Of a stretch of 64,000 nt of DNA, positions 25,438 through 34,071 are shown piece after piece. The position numbers and the translations under genes are program-made. How positions within the stretch are numbered: the first letter of the stretch is position 1; each line of letters begins with the position of its first letter. The notes under the pieces were generated by a model. The model worked only from the letters and a program-made list of their open reading frames with translations. It made no database searches and was not told where the DNA came from. The stretch is from Kiloniella litopenaei (lineage in GTDB: Bacteria > Pseudomonadota > Alphaproteobacteria > Kiloniellales > Kiloniellaceae): NCBI RefSeq assembly GCF_000982415.1, contig NZ_LANI01000002.1, forward strand, positions 62,001-126,000, in the 5' to 3' direction.

Positions 25438-26430
25438 ATGTCGGCAAACTTAAGAACGAACAAAACACCCCGCTACAGACACAATCTGCCGCAACTCAAG
25501 GGCGGGCTTTTCCTGACCGATGCGGGACAGGAAACAGACTTGATCTTTAACAAAGGCATTCCAATCAAGGCCTTTGCTGCCCACACTCTGTTACCTGACG
25601 AACGTGGTCGTGCCGCCCTGACAAACTATTACAACGGTTTTCTGGCTCTGGCTCGACAGACCAACACAGGCTTCATTCTGGATGGCCAGACATGGAAAGC
25701 ACATCCCCATTGGGCAAATGATCTGGGACAGACGATTGACGAGATCAAGGCCGCGAACCAGTCATCAATCGATTACACCGCACAAATCCGGGATGCTTGG
25801 GATAACGGCCAACACCCCATCGTCCTAAATGCTGCACTTGGGCCGCGCGGTGATGCCTATGCACCGGATTATCAGATAACAACCAATGAAGCCGAAGACT
25901 ATCACGCACAGCAAATCAGTTGGCTGGCCGCCACCCAGGTGGACATGATTTCAGCCATGACCTTTACCCAATCCGAAGAAGCCATCGGGGCGATACGTGC
26001 TGCGCACAAAGAAAACATGCCCATTGCAGTTTCCTTTACGGTCGAAACAGACGGCTTGCTGCCCAGCGGACAATCCCTGGCCGACGCCATTGATCAGGTT
26101 GATCGGGAAACCAGTTCTCAGGCGATTTACTTTATGATCAACTGTGCGCACCCGGACCACTTTCCGGATCAACTGTCAGACAACAACCTCCAGGATCAAA
26201 AGTGGGCGCAAAGAATTAAAGGCATCCGCTGTAATGCATCGCGGATGAGCCACGAAGAGCTGGATAATTGTGAAGCACTGGACGCAGGAAACCCAATCGA
26301 GTTGGGACAGCAATACAAAGAAATCTATTCAAAAATGCCGTGGTTGAACATTTTTGGCGGATGTTGCGGATCTGACCTGCGCCACGTGACTGAAATTGCG
26401 CGTGCGATCCTTTCGCCCCAAAACCGGTGA
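25438..26430 (+). CDS. Homocysteine S-methyltransferase family protein
   Basis: A 330-residue TIM-barrel protein. The start LTDAGQETDLIF, the mid-strand HPIVLNAALGPRGDAY, the conserved Cys near INCAHPDHF, and the zinc-binding Cys pair in FGGCCGSD (about 308-315) form the three-Cys zinc site of the pfam S-methyl_trans family. It could transfer methyl from S-methylmethionine or betaine to homocysteine, or serve another thiol. It is close to the LysE exporter but has its own leader. Confidence 0.9.
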   Translation: MSANLRTNKTPRYRHNLPQLKGGLFLTDAGQETDLIFNKGIPIKAFAAHTLLPDERGRAALTNYYNGFLALARQTNTGFILDGQTWKAHPHWANDLGQTIDEIKAANQSSIDYTAQIRDAWDNGQHPIVLNAALGPRGDAYAPDYQITTNEAEDYHAQQISWLAATQVDMISAMTFTQSEEAIGAIRAAHKENMPIAVSFTVETDGLLPSGQSLADAIDQVDRETSSQAIYFMINCAHPDHFPDQLSDNNLQDQKWAQRIKGIRCNASRMSHEELDNCEALDAGNPIELGQQYKEIYSKMPWLNIFGGCCGSDLRHVTEIARAILSPQNR

Positions 26431-26531
26431 TTAAAATCGCCCCGAATAACCGACCTCATAAAACCAGCCAGCGGTAGAAATAATTGATGCTCGCTTTTGG
26501 TATTGGACTAAAGCCCAGTCCCCAATATTAA

Positions 26532-26555
26532 GCCGAACAGATCGCCGAACAGATC
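26532..26555. repeat. 12-bp x2 exact tandem repeat
   Basis: gccgaacagatc occurs twice in a row just downstream of the PAS gene's stop at 26575. Confidence 0.8.
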
Positions 26556-26574
26556 AAGGTATCAGGTATCGGTT

Positions 26575-27135
26575 TTAGGCATCAGTTAAAGATGGATAGA
26601 TCAAATCCTGAACGCTATCCAATCCGGCACCAATATCAATAAACTGCCTGGAATAAATACGCAGATAATCCCGCTTTTCAGAACCTTCATCTGGTAATCG
26701 TTTTTCACAATCCAGTTCATTTTTCTGAAACAGGATCAGTGGATTACCATCATTACTGTTGAGCAAAGGAAGGCCGACAGTTTCCAAACAGACGCTCAGG
26801 CCACTTTTCATAACCTGTTCGACAACGCCAACGATACCACAGGGCTGATTAACAACGGACCACAATGCTTGTAAAGCCTGTATCTTCCGTTCCTGTCCAA
26901 CAAGATCCAGATAGTTGCTCCCTTCACAAGCCTCGCCAAACTTTTCACTCAAATTTGATCCCAAAAGACGAATTTTTATATAATCATCTGAAATCATTTC
27001 ATAGATCATGAAATTAGGGAGCAAAGACGGTATCTGTTCAGGTCGAAAGCTATCCCGGGACGGTGCAAAGCCATCACGCGGTAAATCGAGCCAATATCTA
27101 TAAAACTCTGCAGATTTCGGATGTTTAAAATCCAT
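26575..27135 (-). CDS. PAS_5-type single PAS-domain protein
   Basis: A 186-residue protein of the same kind as the PAS genes at 12737, 27465 and 30403. It opens FKHPKSAEFYRYWLDLPRDGFAPSR and continues with IPSLLPNFMIYEMISDDYIKIRLLGSNL and NYLDLVGQERK. No output domain or membrane segment is present. It is separated from the next PAS gene by 329 bp of AT-rich DNA, so the two are probably separate transcripts. Function unknown. Confidence 0.85.
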   Translation of the reverse strand: MDFKHPKSAEFYRYWLDLPRDGFAPSRDSFRPEQIPSLLPNFMIYEMISDDYIKIRLLGSNLSEKFGEACEGSNYLDLVGQERKIQALQALWSVVNQPCGIVGVVEQVMKSGLSVCLETVGLPLLNSNDGNPLILFQKNELDCEKRLPDEGSEKRDYLRIYSRQFIDIGAGLDSVQDLIYPSLTDA

Positions 27136-27464
27136 GAAGAGTCACAGCCTTTATTATTCTTTAACCACAAGCAAAGCAGCCTTCGGACCCAACGATTAAT
27201 TTTCTGACTTAAGCACTAAAAAAATAAGAGAAGAAAACAAATTAGATAAGCGTGAAAACTACCAGTACTGATCATGCCTGTGATAATTGATATTAATCAA
27301 GGATTATCTTCCTGATTTTCAGATTGCAGTAAAATAAACCAAAATAAATAACTCACCATGATATAAAATTACACAAAATAGATAAAATTCAACGTTAAAT
27401 TACCAAGAAAAATCGACACAAAGCCCTTGTAAATGAATGATAAATCACCTGACTGTAATGCGAA
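27136..27464. other. 329-bp AT-rich gap between PAS genes
   Basis: No reading frame of note. It is strikingly AT-rich compared with the coding DNA. It carries the promoter of the 26575 PAS gene. No terminator hairpin for the upstream PAS gene is clear. Confidence 0.5.
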
Positions 27465-28037
27465 TCAATCTCTCAATTCGGGAATACCCATCCCAAGATC
27501 AAAATAGGACCGTTCCACAACCCGGATATACTTTAACAAACTGTCATCATCATTCACCAAATCTTGCTGACTTTTCTCTCGCGGTTCATCATTATCTTTA
27601 TGAACTTCATTACTCTGGAAAAAAAGAACAGGGTATTTACCCTCATCATTTGAGACAGGCAAACCAAGGGCTTCGATATAAGCCAGGCGGCCTGAAACCA
27701 ATTCCTGTTCCAACAACGCATACATACCACAGCTATTTTCCACCTGTGCCCACAAAGCCGCCGAGGCACTGAATTTTCGATGATCTTCGACCATATCCAG
27801 ATAATTGGTTCCTGTGCGCCGTCCGCCAAAGCGTTCTTCGACAGTCGATCCCATAAGCCGGATACGGATCAGATCATGCGAGACCAATTCATAAACAATC
27901 ATCGTGGCAAGTAAATTGGGGATTTGTTCCGGTTTAAGGTGCTTTTTTTCCGGTAACACCCCTGTTTTTGGCAACTGACACCAATAGTCATAAAAGGCCT
28001 GACTTTTGGAATGTCTGAATTTAATCAATGCCTTCAT
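27465..28037 (-). CDS. PAS_5-type single PAS-domain protein
   Basis: A 190-residue paralog: FRHSKSQAFYDYWCQLPKTGVLPEKKHLKPEQIPN, then MIVYELVSHDLIRIRLMGSTV and NYLDMVEDHRK. It is the paralog that aligns best with the N-terminus of the gene at 12737, and so defines where that gene should start. The C-terminal tail after about residue 150 is longer and acidic (DNDEPREKSQQD). No output domain. Ligand and partner unknown. Confidence 0.85.
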   Translation of the reverse strand: MKALIKFRHSKSQAFYDYWCQLPKTGVLPEKKHLKPEQIPNLLATMIVYELVSHDLIRIRLMGSTVEERFGGRRTGTNYLDMVEDHRKFSASAALWAQVENSCGMYALLEQELVSGRLAYIEALGLPVSNDEGKYPVLFFQSNEVHKDNDEPREKSQQDLVNDDDSLLKYIRVVERSYFDLGMGIPELRD

Positions 28038-28400
28038 CCCTTTCCGGGCGCCACGTTCTATTCTTCACACGCTTTGCCTAACGCAACCAACAAAACGTTA
28101 ATATAGAAACACAAAACAAATGGTTAATAAAGTGTTAACGCAGCATCACCTGATATTACCTCTTATGATCGAAAACGTTGAATATCAACACACTTGGGCA
28201 GATCCAGCACACTGAAAATACGATGTTGAATTAGACTGATAATAGAATATACATAGTCTCTGGGCATACGGGGCTCTGGGCTTGCGGGTCTCGGGCTTGC
28301 AGGTCTTCAGAATTTCTGGATAAATTTTCTCGCAAGGCATTACATCCGCACCCTTGAAGACGATTCAAACACGATAAAACAAACAGGTTATAATTCGCCA
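28038..28400. other. 363-bp gap between divergent genes
   Basis: No gene is seen. It holds the promoters of the PAS gene (minus) and the 72-residue protein (plus), and a degenerate 15-bp tandem repeat (gggcttgcgggtctc at 28278-28292 and gggcttgcaggtctt at 28293-28307). Confidence 0.5.
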
Positions 28401-28619
28401 ATGAGACCATCTTTACGACAAAAAATAATCGACGTCTGTGATCTGAAGATGGACAGGAAAGGCGAGACAGTCGGTCTGTCTTTCTACGCTTTTTTTGCCA
28501 ACAAAAACGACGATCCTGACCTTTTGATGGAAGCAGCAACCTGGTGGATCAAAACCCACCAACTGGATCATTTTGAAAAAGCAAAAAAGATCAAGGATAT
28601 GGTTATAAATGGTAAATAG
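28401..28619 (+). CDS. Small conserved-looking cytosolic protein (possibly DUF6500)
   Basis: A 72-residue soluble protein: MRPSLRQKIIDVCD, GLSFYAFFANKNDDPDLLMEAATWWI and THQLDHFEKAKKIKDMV. The compact, helix-rich composition and the aromatic ATWWIKTH block look like a conserved family, and it reminds me of DUF6500. I am not certain. Its role is unknown. It is upstream of the VIT1/CCC1 gene by about 157 bp. Confidence 0.75.
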   Translation: MRPSLRQKIIDVCDLKMDRKGETVGLSFYAFFANKNDDPDLLMEAATWWIKTHQLDHFEKAKKIKDMVINGK

Positions 28620-28775
28620 AAATTCAGGACCAGATTATTTGACGTAAATCAGGGAAATCCCCGTTCCACCTGTTAAGCTACGAGAAGAAATTGTTCGCGT
28701 ATACACAGTAACATTTATAGCATGGGGGCTTGTTTGCTGTGATAACACGATTACAAAATACGTCAGGCTGATTAC

Positions 28776-29498
28776 ATGAAACTGGAACACGATCATTCGT
28801 CCGAAGCCATACGAGAACGCTTTGCCAAGGGACACAAGGCAAGTTACCTACAGGACTGGGTGTATGGCAGCATTGATGGTGCTGTGACCACCTTTGCGGT
28901 TGTGTCTGGTGTTATCGGGGCACAGCTGTCCGTGCGCGTCATTCTTATACTTGGGGTTGCCAACTTACTGGCAGACGGTTTTTCCATGGCCGCGGGCAAC
29001 TATAGCGCAACCAAATCAGAACTGGATGACACCGAACGCTTACGTGAAATAGAGCGCAAACACATCAAACAAGTTCCAGAGGGAGAACGGGAAGAAATTC
29101 GACAAATTCTGTCCGCGAAAGGGCTAAGCGGATCAACATTGGAAGAGGCCACAGAGGCAATAACATCCAACGAAGAATTGTGGATAAACACAATGATCAC
29201 CGAAGAATATGGTGTTTCTCCAACACCACGAAACCCCTTAAAGTCTGCTCTATCAACCTTTGGGGCTTTCTTTGTCGCGGGTTCGATCCCCTTGCTGCCC
29301 TTTATTCTGGACCTTCAAAATGCCTTTTCATTGGCCTGTGGCATGACCGCCTTGGCATTCTTCGCAACAGGCATGATCAAAAGCCGCTGGTCCTTAGCCC
29401 CTTGGTGGCGATCCGGCAGTGAAACCCTGTTAATTGGCGGGTTGGCTGCACTTGTTTCCTATGGTGTTGGTTATCTTCTACGCGATATCGTCGGCTGA
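28776..29498 (+). CDS. VIT1/CCC1 family transporter
   Basis: A 240-residue protein with DWVYGSIDGAVTTFAVVSGVIGA near the start (Asp and Gly of the first helix), GFSMAAGNYSATKSELDDTERLRE (the metal-binding domain entrance), an acidic cytosolic helix pair (about 75-130) and terminal helices from 148. The family carries Fe2+ or Mn2+ across membranes. The direction and metal in bacteria are uncertain. No regulator such as Fur is near. Confidence 0.92.
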   Translation: MKLEHDHSSEAIRERFAKGHKASYLQDWVYGSIDGAVTTFAVVSGVIGAQLSVRVILILGVANLLADGFSMAAGNYSATKSELDDTERLREIERKHIKQVPEGEREEIRQILSAKGLSGSTLEEATEAITSNEELWINTMITEEYGVSPTPRNPLKSALSTFGAFFVAGSIPLLPFILDLQNAFSLACGMTALAFFATGMIKSRWSLAPWWRSGSETLLIGGLAALVSYGVGYLLRDIVG

Positions 29499-29606
29499 AC
29501 CTCATAGGAATACCCATCTGAAAGCCAACCGAAATTTGACCTGGACAAAAAACAACCGTTCAGGGTAAATCCCCAAAACGCGCCAGAAAGCGTGCAAAGA
29601 CACTGG

Positions 29607-30248
29607 TCAAAGTTTCTCAATTTCTTCCATCGTGCGGCCCGGCTTGCTTTTATAAGTTGGCAGGTTCCATCCGTAATACAGCGCCCCACCACGAACGACA
29701 AAGGCAACCAGAAAGCCAAGGATTGAGCCAACGACATTCTCTAACCCCGCATGATAGGAAAGCACCCAGGCGACAGAACCAAACAACGCAGCAGTCACAT
29801 AGATTTCCCGTCTCATCAGGACGGACTGCTCCCCGGAAATAATATCTCGTAAAACCCCACCAAATGTTGCGGTCAATATCCCCGTTACAACAGCAATCGA
29901 TGACGACCCGGTGGCAAGAAAACCGATTTCTGCCCCCTTCACCGAAAAGACCGCCATCCCAATAGCATCCAGCCACAACAACACCTTGTATCGGGATTCA
30001 AATCTGTGTGCAGTGAAAAAGACCAACGCGCCTGTGCCTGCACAAATCAAAAGATAGGCATGTTCCCGTACCCAGAAAACGGGTGTCTGACCCAAAATTG
30101 CGTCGCGAAAAGTTCCCCCGCCAATGCCCGTTACCGCCGCAAGAAATATAAACGCGATAAAATCAAGCTGTTTCCGCGAAGCCGCCAAAGCACCCGTTGC
30201 TGCAAACACCGCAACCCCGGCATAATCAAGCCATTGAACAATTTCCAC
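29607..30248 (-). CDS. TRIC-type trimeric cation channel (UPF0126/YadS-like)
   Basis: A 213-residue membrane protein of two homologous three-helix halves: first half LDYAGVAVFAATGALAASRK, and second half LDAIGMAVFSVKGAEIGF with GILTATFGGVLRDIISGE. GIGGGTFRDAILG and the second-half equivalent are the paired signature loops. Bacterial TRIC homologues form K+-permeable trimeric channels; a transport role for glycine or other solutes has also been proposed for the family. It is separated from neighbours and has no partner gene. Confidence 0.9.
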   Translation of the reverse strand: MEIVQWLDYAGVAVFAATGALAASRKQLDFIAFIFLAAVTGIGGGTFRDAILGQTPVFWVREHAYLLICAGTGALVFFTAHRFESRYKVLLWLDAIGMAVFSVKGAEIGFLATGSSSIAVVTGILTATFGGVLRDIISGEQSVLMRREIYVTAALFGSVAWVLSYHAGLENVVGSILGFLVAFVVRGGALYYGWNLPTYKSKPGRTMEEIEKL

Positions 30249-30298
30249 CTTCGCCCCCTCACTTTATTGTAAAAACAATTCAAGCCCTACCCATCTTG

Positions 30299-30329
30299 GT
30301 AACATATAAGCCTATCCGGGTAACATATA
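30299..30329. repeat. 21-bp direct repeat, about 1.5 copies
   Basis: gtaacatataagcctatccgg (30299-30319) is followed directly by gtaacatata (30320-30329) in the gap before the TRIC gene. Confidence 0.6.
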
Positions 30330-30402
30330 ATCAAAATGAAAAGCAGAATTATTAACGAAAGCAGGGCCATTAAAAGGCATGATGCTATCCGGCACCTCCC
30401 CC

Positions 30403-30960
30403 TTAGTCGATAAATGTTGGGGCCCCTTTGCCCAGATCGATCATTTGCCTGTCCACCACCAGAATAAGTTCCAAACGCTCATTGGATTTGAATTCAAATG
30501 GCTTTAAATCTTCAATTTCATTGCTTTGATAGACGATTATCGGATTGGGTTCACTGCCATCCAAGGTAGGAATATCGTTGCGAAGCGGAAAACCGATTGA
30601 TTCAACGCTAACATTACGTCCGCTGGATAATGCGTGTTCCAGGACGGCACAGATACCGCAAGGATGCTGCGCCATGAGCCAGAAAGCATCTGATGCCACC
30701 TGTCTACGATCATCGGCAACATAATCCAGATAGTTTGCGCCAGTCATATCATGGCCAAAGCGTTCATTAATTGCGGTGCCCTGCAAACGAATTTTGATAT
30801 TGTCCCGGGAAATCAGCTCGTAAATAATGATATTCGGCAATAATGATGGGATATCTTCTGGGCGAAAGGAGCTCCGGTTTGGCATATCAAACCCTTCTGC
30901 CCTTTCTAAACCCTGCCAATAATCATAAAACTGGCGATTTCGGGCATTTCTTATTTTCAC
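30403..30960 (-). CDS. PAS_5-type single PAS-domain protein
   Basis: A 185-residue paralog: IRNARNRQFYDYWQGLERAEGF, IPSLLPNIIIYELISRDNIKIRLQGTAI, NYLDYVADDRR and ALSSGRNVSVESIGFPL. It shares NYLDYVADxR closely with the gene at 12737. No output domain. It is the last of the four minus-strand members scattered through 12.7-31 kb. Confidence 0.85.
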   Translation of the reverse strand: MKIRNARNRQFYDYWQGLERAEGFDMPNRSSFRPEDIPSLLPNIIIYELISRDNIKIRLQGTAINERFGHDMTGANYLDYVADDRRQVASDAFWLMAQHPCGICAVLEHALSSGRNVSVESIGFPLRNDIPTLDGSEPNPIIVYQSNEIEDLKPFEFKSNERLELILVVDRQMIDLGKGAPTFID

Positions 30961-31703
30961 TGAACCTCACCTAATGCCCCGGCGAATGTGGCACCGGGTT
31001 TCAATTCTTTCTCCAGCCGACCCTGATTACCCCCGTCATCAGACAAACGCAGCCTACAGATATTTTACAAAAGCTTACAGCAATTTTTTATACTGATTTT
31101 GTGACAGGATCTTAATTCAAGAATTTATCACAGCACAAAAACACTAACGACAGGGTGCATAGCATTAAACCAATACAATCATGCGGACACACATCGGGAC
31201 TTGCTTTCTTTCTTGACCTTGTTTCAAAGGGGTGGTTTTATGTTTTCACATTTCACATAAAGCAACTGTGTGACTGCATCTGTTTTTGCAGCTCACCCAG
31301 ATAAACGACCGGATATCACTATCAGAACCTCGGTACGCAGTTTTATTCAGTTTCCAGAGAACGATGGATAAAGCTTTATCAGGTTCGGATAACCGGCCAG
31401 AACCTAAAACACATAAACCCTTTCCAGCACCTTGTTTTTCAGGGTGATGTCTGGACCTTGCTTCGTCCGTCGCAGTGGATTTCCCATGCCGAGGCCACGG
31501 ATGATTATTATTTTAAGAGCAGTTCCTGCTTTCACGGGGAACCAATCCGGATCAAAAAGATCAGGATAGGATCTCCACAGAACAGCTGCGCCGATAACGA
31601 AGTTCAATTTCGATATTGGTAACATTCATTATTGGTAACGAGACCATAAGACAGAAACAAAGAAAAATGCTCTGAAAACAGGGTGAGATAACGGAGAATT
31701 CGA
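30961..31703. other. 743-bp stretch without a supportable gene
   Basis: This is the largest gene-free stretch in the window. A 73-codon minus-strand frame (31404-31625) has no ribosome site and no family I recognise, so I did not call it. A 16-bp spaced duplication of attggtaac lies at 31615-31639. It contains the promoters of the PAS gene (minus) and the GST gene (plus), and could hold decayed coding sequence. Confidence 0.5.
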
Positions 31704-32366
31704 ATGTTGACACTATTTCACGCACCGGGTGCTTGTTCTTTGGCCTCTTGCATCGCCCTGGAAGAAACAGATGCAGAGTTCGAAATCAAAACAGTATCCT
31801 TTGCGGATGGTGAACAGCATAAAGCAGATTACCTGCGGCTTAACCCCAAAGGGCGCGTCCCTGCGCTGGTCGTAAATGACGGGACAGTGGCTGCACATTC
31901 CAAGGACGCCACAAGTTCACAAGGCACCAAAGGTGTCCTGACCGAAACACCGGCGATCCTTTTTTATCTGGCACAACAGTTTCCCCAGGCTAATCTGGCC
32001 CCTCTTGGCGATAATTTTGCCCTCGCCCAAATGCAATCGTTCAACAGCTTTCTCTGTTCAACTGTTCACGTCGCCCATGCCCACAAGCTACGTGGCGCAC
32101 GCTGGGCAAACAAAGAAAGCTCTTATGAAGACATGCGCGCCAAGGTGCCTGAAAACATGTCAACACTCTTTACCATGATAGAAGAAACCTATCTTGGTCA
32201 GCCATGGGTATTGGGCGAACAGTACAGCATCTGCGACGCCTATCTCTATACCATCGCGCGTTGGCTGGAAGGTGACGGTGTCGATATCACCGCCTTTCCC
32301 CGTGTCAATGCGCATTTCAAACGTATGGAAGACCGCCCTGCTGTACAACGAGCCCTGAGGCACTAG
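31704..32366 (+). CDS. Glutathione S-transferase
   Basis: A 220-residue GST: thioredoxin-fold N-terminus LFHAPGACSLASCIALEE (Ser about 12 at the catalytic position, as in beta/theta-like bacterial GSTs), LNPKGRVPALVV (cis-Pro region) and a helical C-terminal domain with YSICDAYLYTIARWL. An unusual insertion (about 68-78, SKDATSSQGTKG) sits between LVVNDG and LTETPAILFYL. It likely conjugates electrophiles to glutathione. It is 75 bp upstream of an MFS gene with which it may be co-transcribed. Confidence 0.9.
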   Translation: MLTLFHAPGACSLASCIALEETDAEFEIKTVSFADGEQHKADYLRLNPKGRVPALVVNDGTVAAHSKDATSSQGTKGVLTETPAILFYLAQQFPQANLAPLGDNFALAQMQSFNSFLCSTVHVAHAHKLRGARWANKESSYEDMRAKVPENMSTLFTMIEETYLGQPWVLGEQYSICDAYLYTIARWLEGDGVDITAFPRVNAHFKRMEDRPAVQRALRH

Positions 32367-32441
32367 CCCGGCTTGGGACCTGATGACGGCACTCATTGAT
32401 TTTGCTGCCTCAGGTCTTAAACGACAAAGATAGAAACTGTT

Positions 32442-33656
32442 ATGAATAAAAGTCCTTTAAAACTACCCGAGTTTGTCATTCTTTTTGCCCTGATCACCTC
32501 CATTACGGCCCTCAGCATTGATGCCATGCTGCCTGCCCTGCCCCAAATCAGTGCAGACCTCGCCATTTCTGATCCGCTAGATAGTCAGTTGATTATCTCG
32601 CTCTTCATTTTCGGGATGGTCTTTGGTGAACTTTTTATCGGTCCTGTCTCTGATGCGATCGGACGCAAAGGGGCAATATTGCTAGGGGTCGGGATCTATG
32701 TCGGTGGTACGCTTGTTGCCATGACCGCATCCAGTTTCGAGATTTTGATCCTGGGACGAATTATTCAGGGTGTTGGCGCGTCAGGCCCCAAGATCGCAAC
32801 CCGTGCCCTGATCCGTGACCAATACGAAGGTGAATCCATGGCCCGGATTATGTCTTTTATTATGGTGATCTTTATCATGATTCCTATGATCGCCCCGGCC
32901 TTTGGTCAAATGGTTCTGGCCGTTGCCGAATGGCGATATATCTTTTTCTCTTTTCTGGTGCTTTCCGTTTCAACCGGGCTTTGGCTGATCATCCGTCAAC
33001 CAGAAACCCTGGCGCGGGAAAACCGGATACCACTTTCACCAAAAAAGTTGATGCATTCCACAAGCCGCATTCTAAAGCATGGCAAAGTCATGTGCTATTC
33101 CGTCTCTGGCGGTATGATTTTCGGGGCTTTGCTGGTCTATGTCAGCACATCCCAATCAATTTTCGAGGATCTTTATGGCGTGGTTGATAACTTTCCGCTT
33201 TATTTTGCGGTTCTCGCCTCTGCCGTTGCCCTGTCTTCGTTGATCAATTCACAGCTTGTCATGCGGTTTGGTATGCACAGAATGGTTGTTGTTGCCCTCA
33301 GCGCCCTGATTTTCTTTACCGGAACCCTCTTTTTCTTTGCCTTGCCCCATGATGGTATCCCACCCTTTACGATCTTTATGATCAATGGCTTTCTGATTTT
33401 TCTCTCGGTCGGTATTCTCTTTGGAAACATCAATGCCATGGCAATGCAATCTTTGGGAAAGATGGCGGGATTGGGTGCATCGGTTATTGCTTCTATTTCC
33501 AGCCTTGTAGCCGTCGCCGTTTCGGTTTCGGCAGGGCGGCTCTATGACGGAACTGTGATGCACATGGTCTTTGCCTTGTGTTTCTGCGGGGTAACAGCAC
33601 TGATTTTGGTCTTGATAGCCAAACGGAGTAAGGCAGGAATTTTACTTCCGGCTTGA
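32442..33656 (+). CDS. Bcr/CflA family multidrug MFS transporter
   Basis: A 404-residue, twelve-helix transporter. SIDAMLPALPQISADL (about 26-41), the MFS motif A FIGPVSDAIGRKGAI (about 65-79) and GASGPKIATRALIRDQY (about 112-128) define the Bcr/CflA group. These proteins expel drugs or sugars by proton antiport. Its pairing with a GST suggests detoxification, conjugation then export, as an inference. A short repeat and hairpins follow its stop. Confidence 0.92.
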   Translation: MNKSPLKLPEFVILFALITSITALSIDAMLPALPQISADLAISDPLDSQLIISLFIFGMVFGELFIGPVSDAIGRKGAILLGVGIYVGGTLVAMTASSFEILILGRIIQGVGASGPKIATRALIRDQYEGESMARIMSFIMVIFIMIPMIAPAFGQMVLAVAEWRYIFFSFLVLSVSTGLWLIIRQPETLARENRIPLSPKKLMHSTSRILKHGKVMCYSVSGGMIFGALLVYVSTSQSIFEDLYGVVDNFPLYFAVLASAVALSSLINSQLVMRFGMHRMVVVALSALIFFTGTLFFFALPHDGIPPFTIFMINGFLIFLSVGILFGNINAMAMQSLGKMAGLGASVIASISSLVAVAVSVSAGRLYDGTVMHMVFALCFCGVTALILVLIAKRSKAGILLPA

Positions 33657-33785
33657 TATTCTATATTTCCGGCTTATATGACGAAAATAAGTAATAATTT
33701 AGCTTTCCCTCCTTCGACAAAGAAGATACCTAGGGCTAAATTATCTCATTAAGTATGGGCCCGCATTATTCTGGCCCTGCTTAAC

Positions 33786-33819
33786 GGGGTCCATCATATC
33801 CCCCTTAATGATGGACCCC
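33786..33819. promoter_or_regulatory. 12-bp-stem hairpin after the MFS gene
   Basis: GGGGTCCATCAT (33786-33797) is fully complementary to ATGATGGACCCC (33808-33819) with a 10-nt loop. There is no T-tract. A second stem (TAATTTAGC 33695-33703 / GCTAAATTA 33736-33744) is nearby. It might terminate or stabilise mRNA, or be a protein site. Confidence 0.5.
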
Positions 33820-33877
33820 ACCCTTTCACTTGAAATTATCGGTAAAATCAAGAACAACTGCGCGCCCCCCTGATTTC

Positions 33878-33929
33878 ACGTACTTGTTACACGCACTTGT
33901 CACACGTACTTGTCACACTCACTGGCCAC
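33878..33929. repeat. 13-bp x4 tandem repeat
   Basis: acgtacttgttac, acgcacttgtcac, acgtacttgtcac and a diverged actcactggccac are adjacent. The period is not a multiple of three, and the site is intergenic. Confidence 0.85.
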
Positions 33930-34071
33930 ACGCACAGGTTTATGAAAAATTAATATTATTTTCCTATGGTTATTGTCGTGGATGCCACCCCAAAAAATAT
34001 CCACTCAGAACGCTGTCGATTACGTATCAATTTTCAGGAACGATCGTGCCCCACATGGCAGAGGATGTGAT

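Larger units (their letters stand above)
33657..34071. other. 415-bp gap with hairpins and a tandem repeat
   Basis: No gene is seen. It contains the hairpins above, and a 13-bp x4 tandem repeat at 33878-33929 just before the receptor gene, then the receptor promoter. Confidence 0.6.

Noticed and set aside
12737-30960. Integron or prophage as the source of the PAS gene cluster
   Set aside because: No integrase, attC-like sites, phage genes or transposases are seen between the copies.
31404-31625. 73-codon minus-strand frame in the longest gap
   Set aside because: No ribosome site, no recognisable family and no support from neighbours. It may be decayed sequence, but I cannot show it.
1961-33929. 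CRISPR array as an explanation for the short repeats
   Set aside because: Copies are head-to-tail without spacers, units are 9-21 bp, and no cas genes are present.
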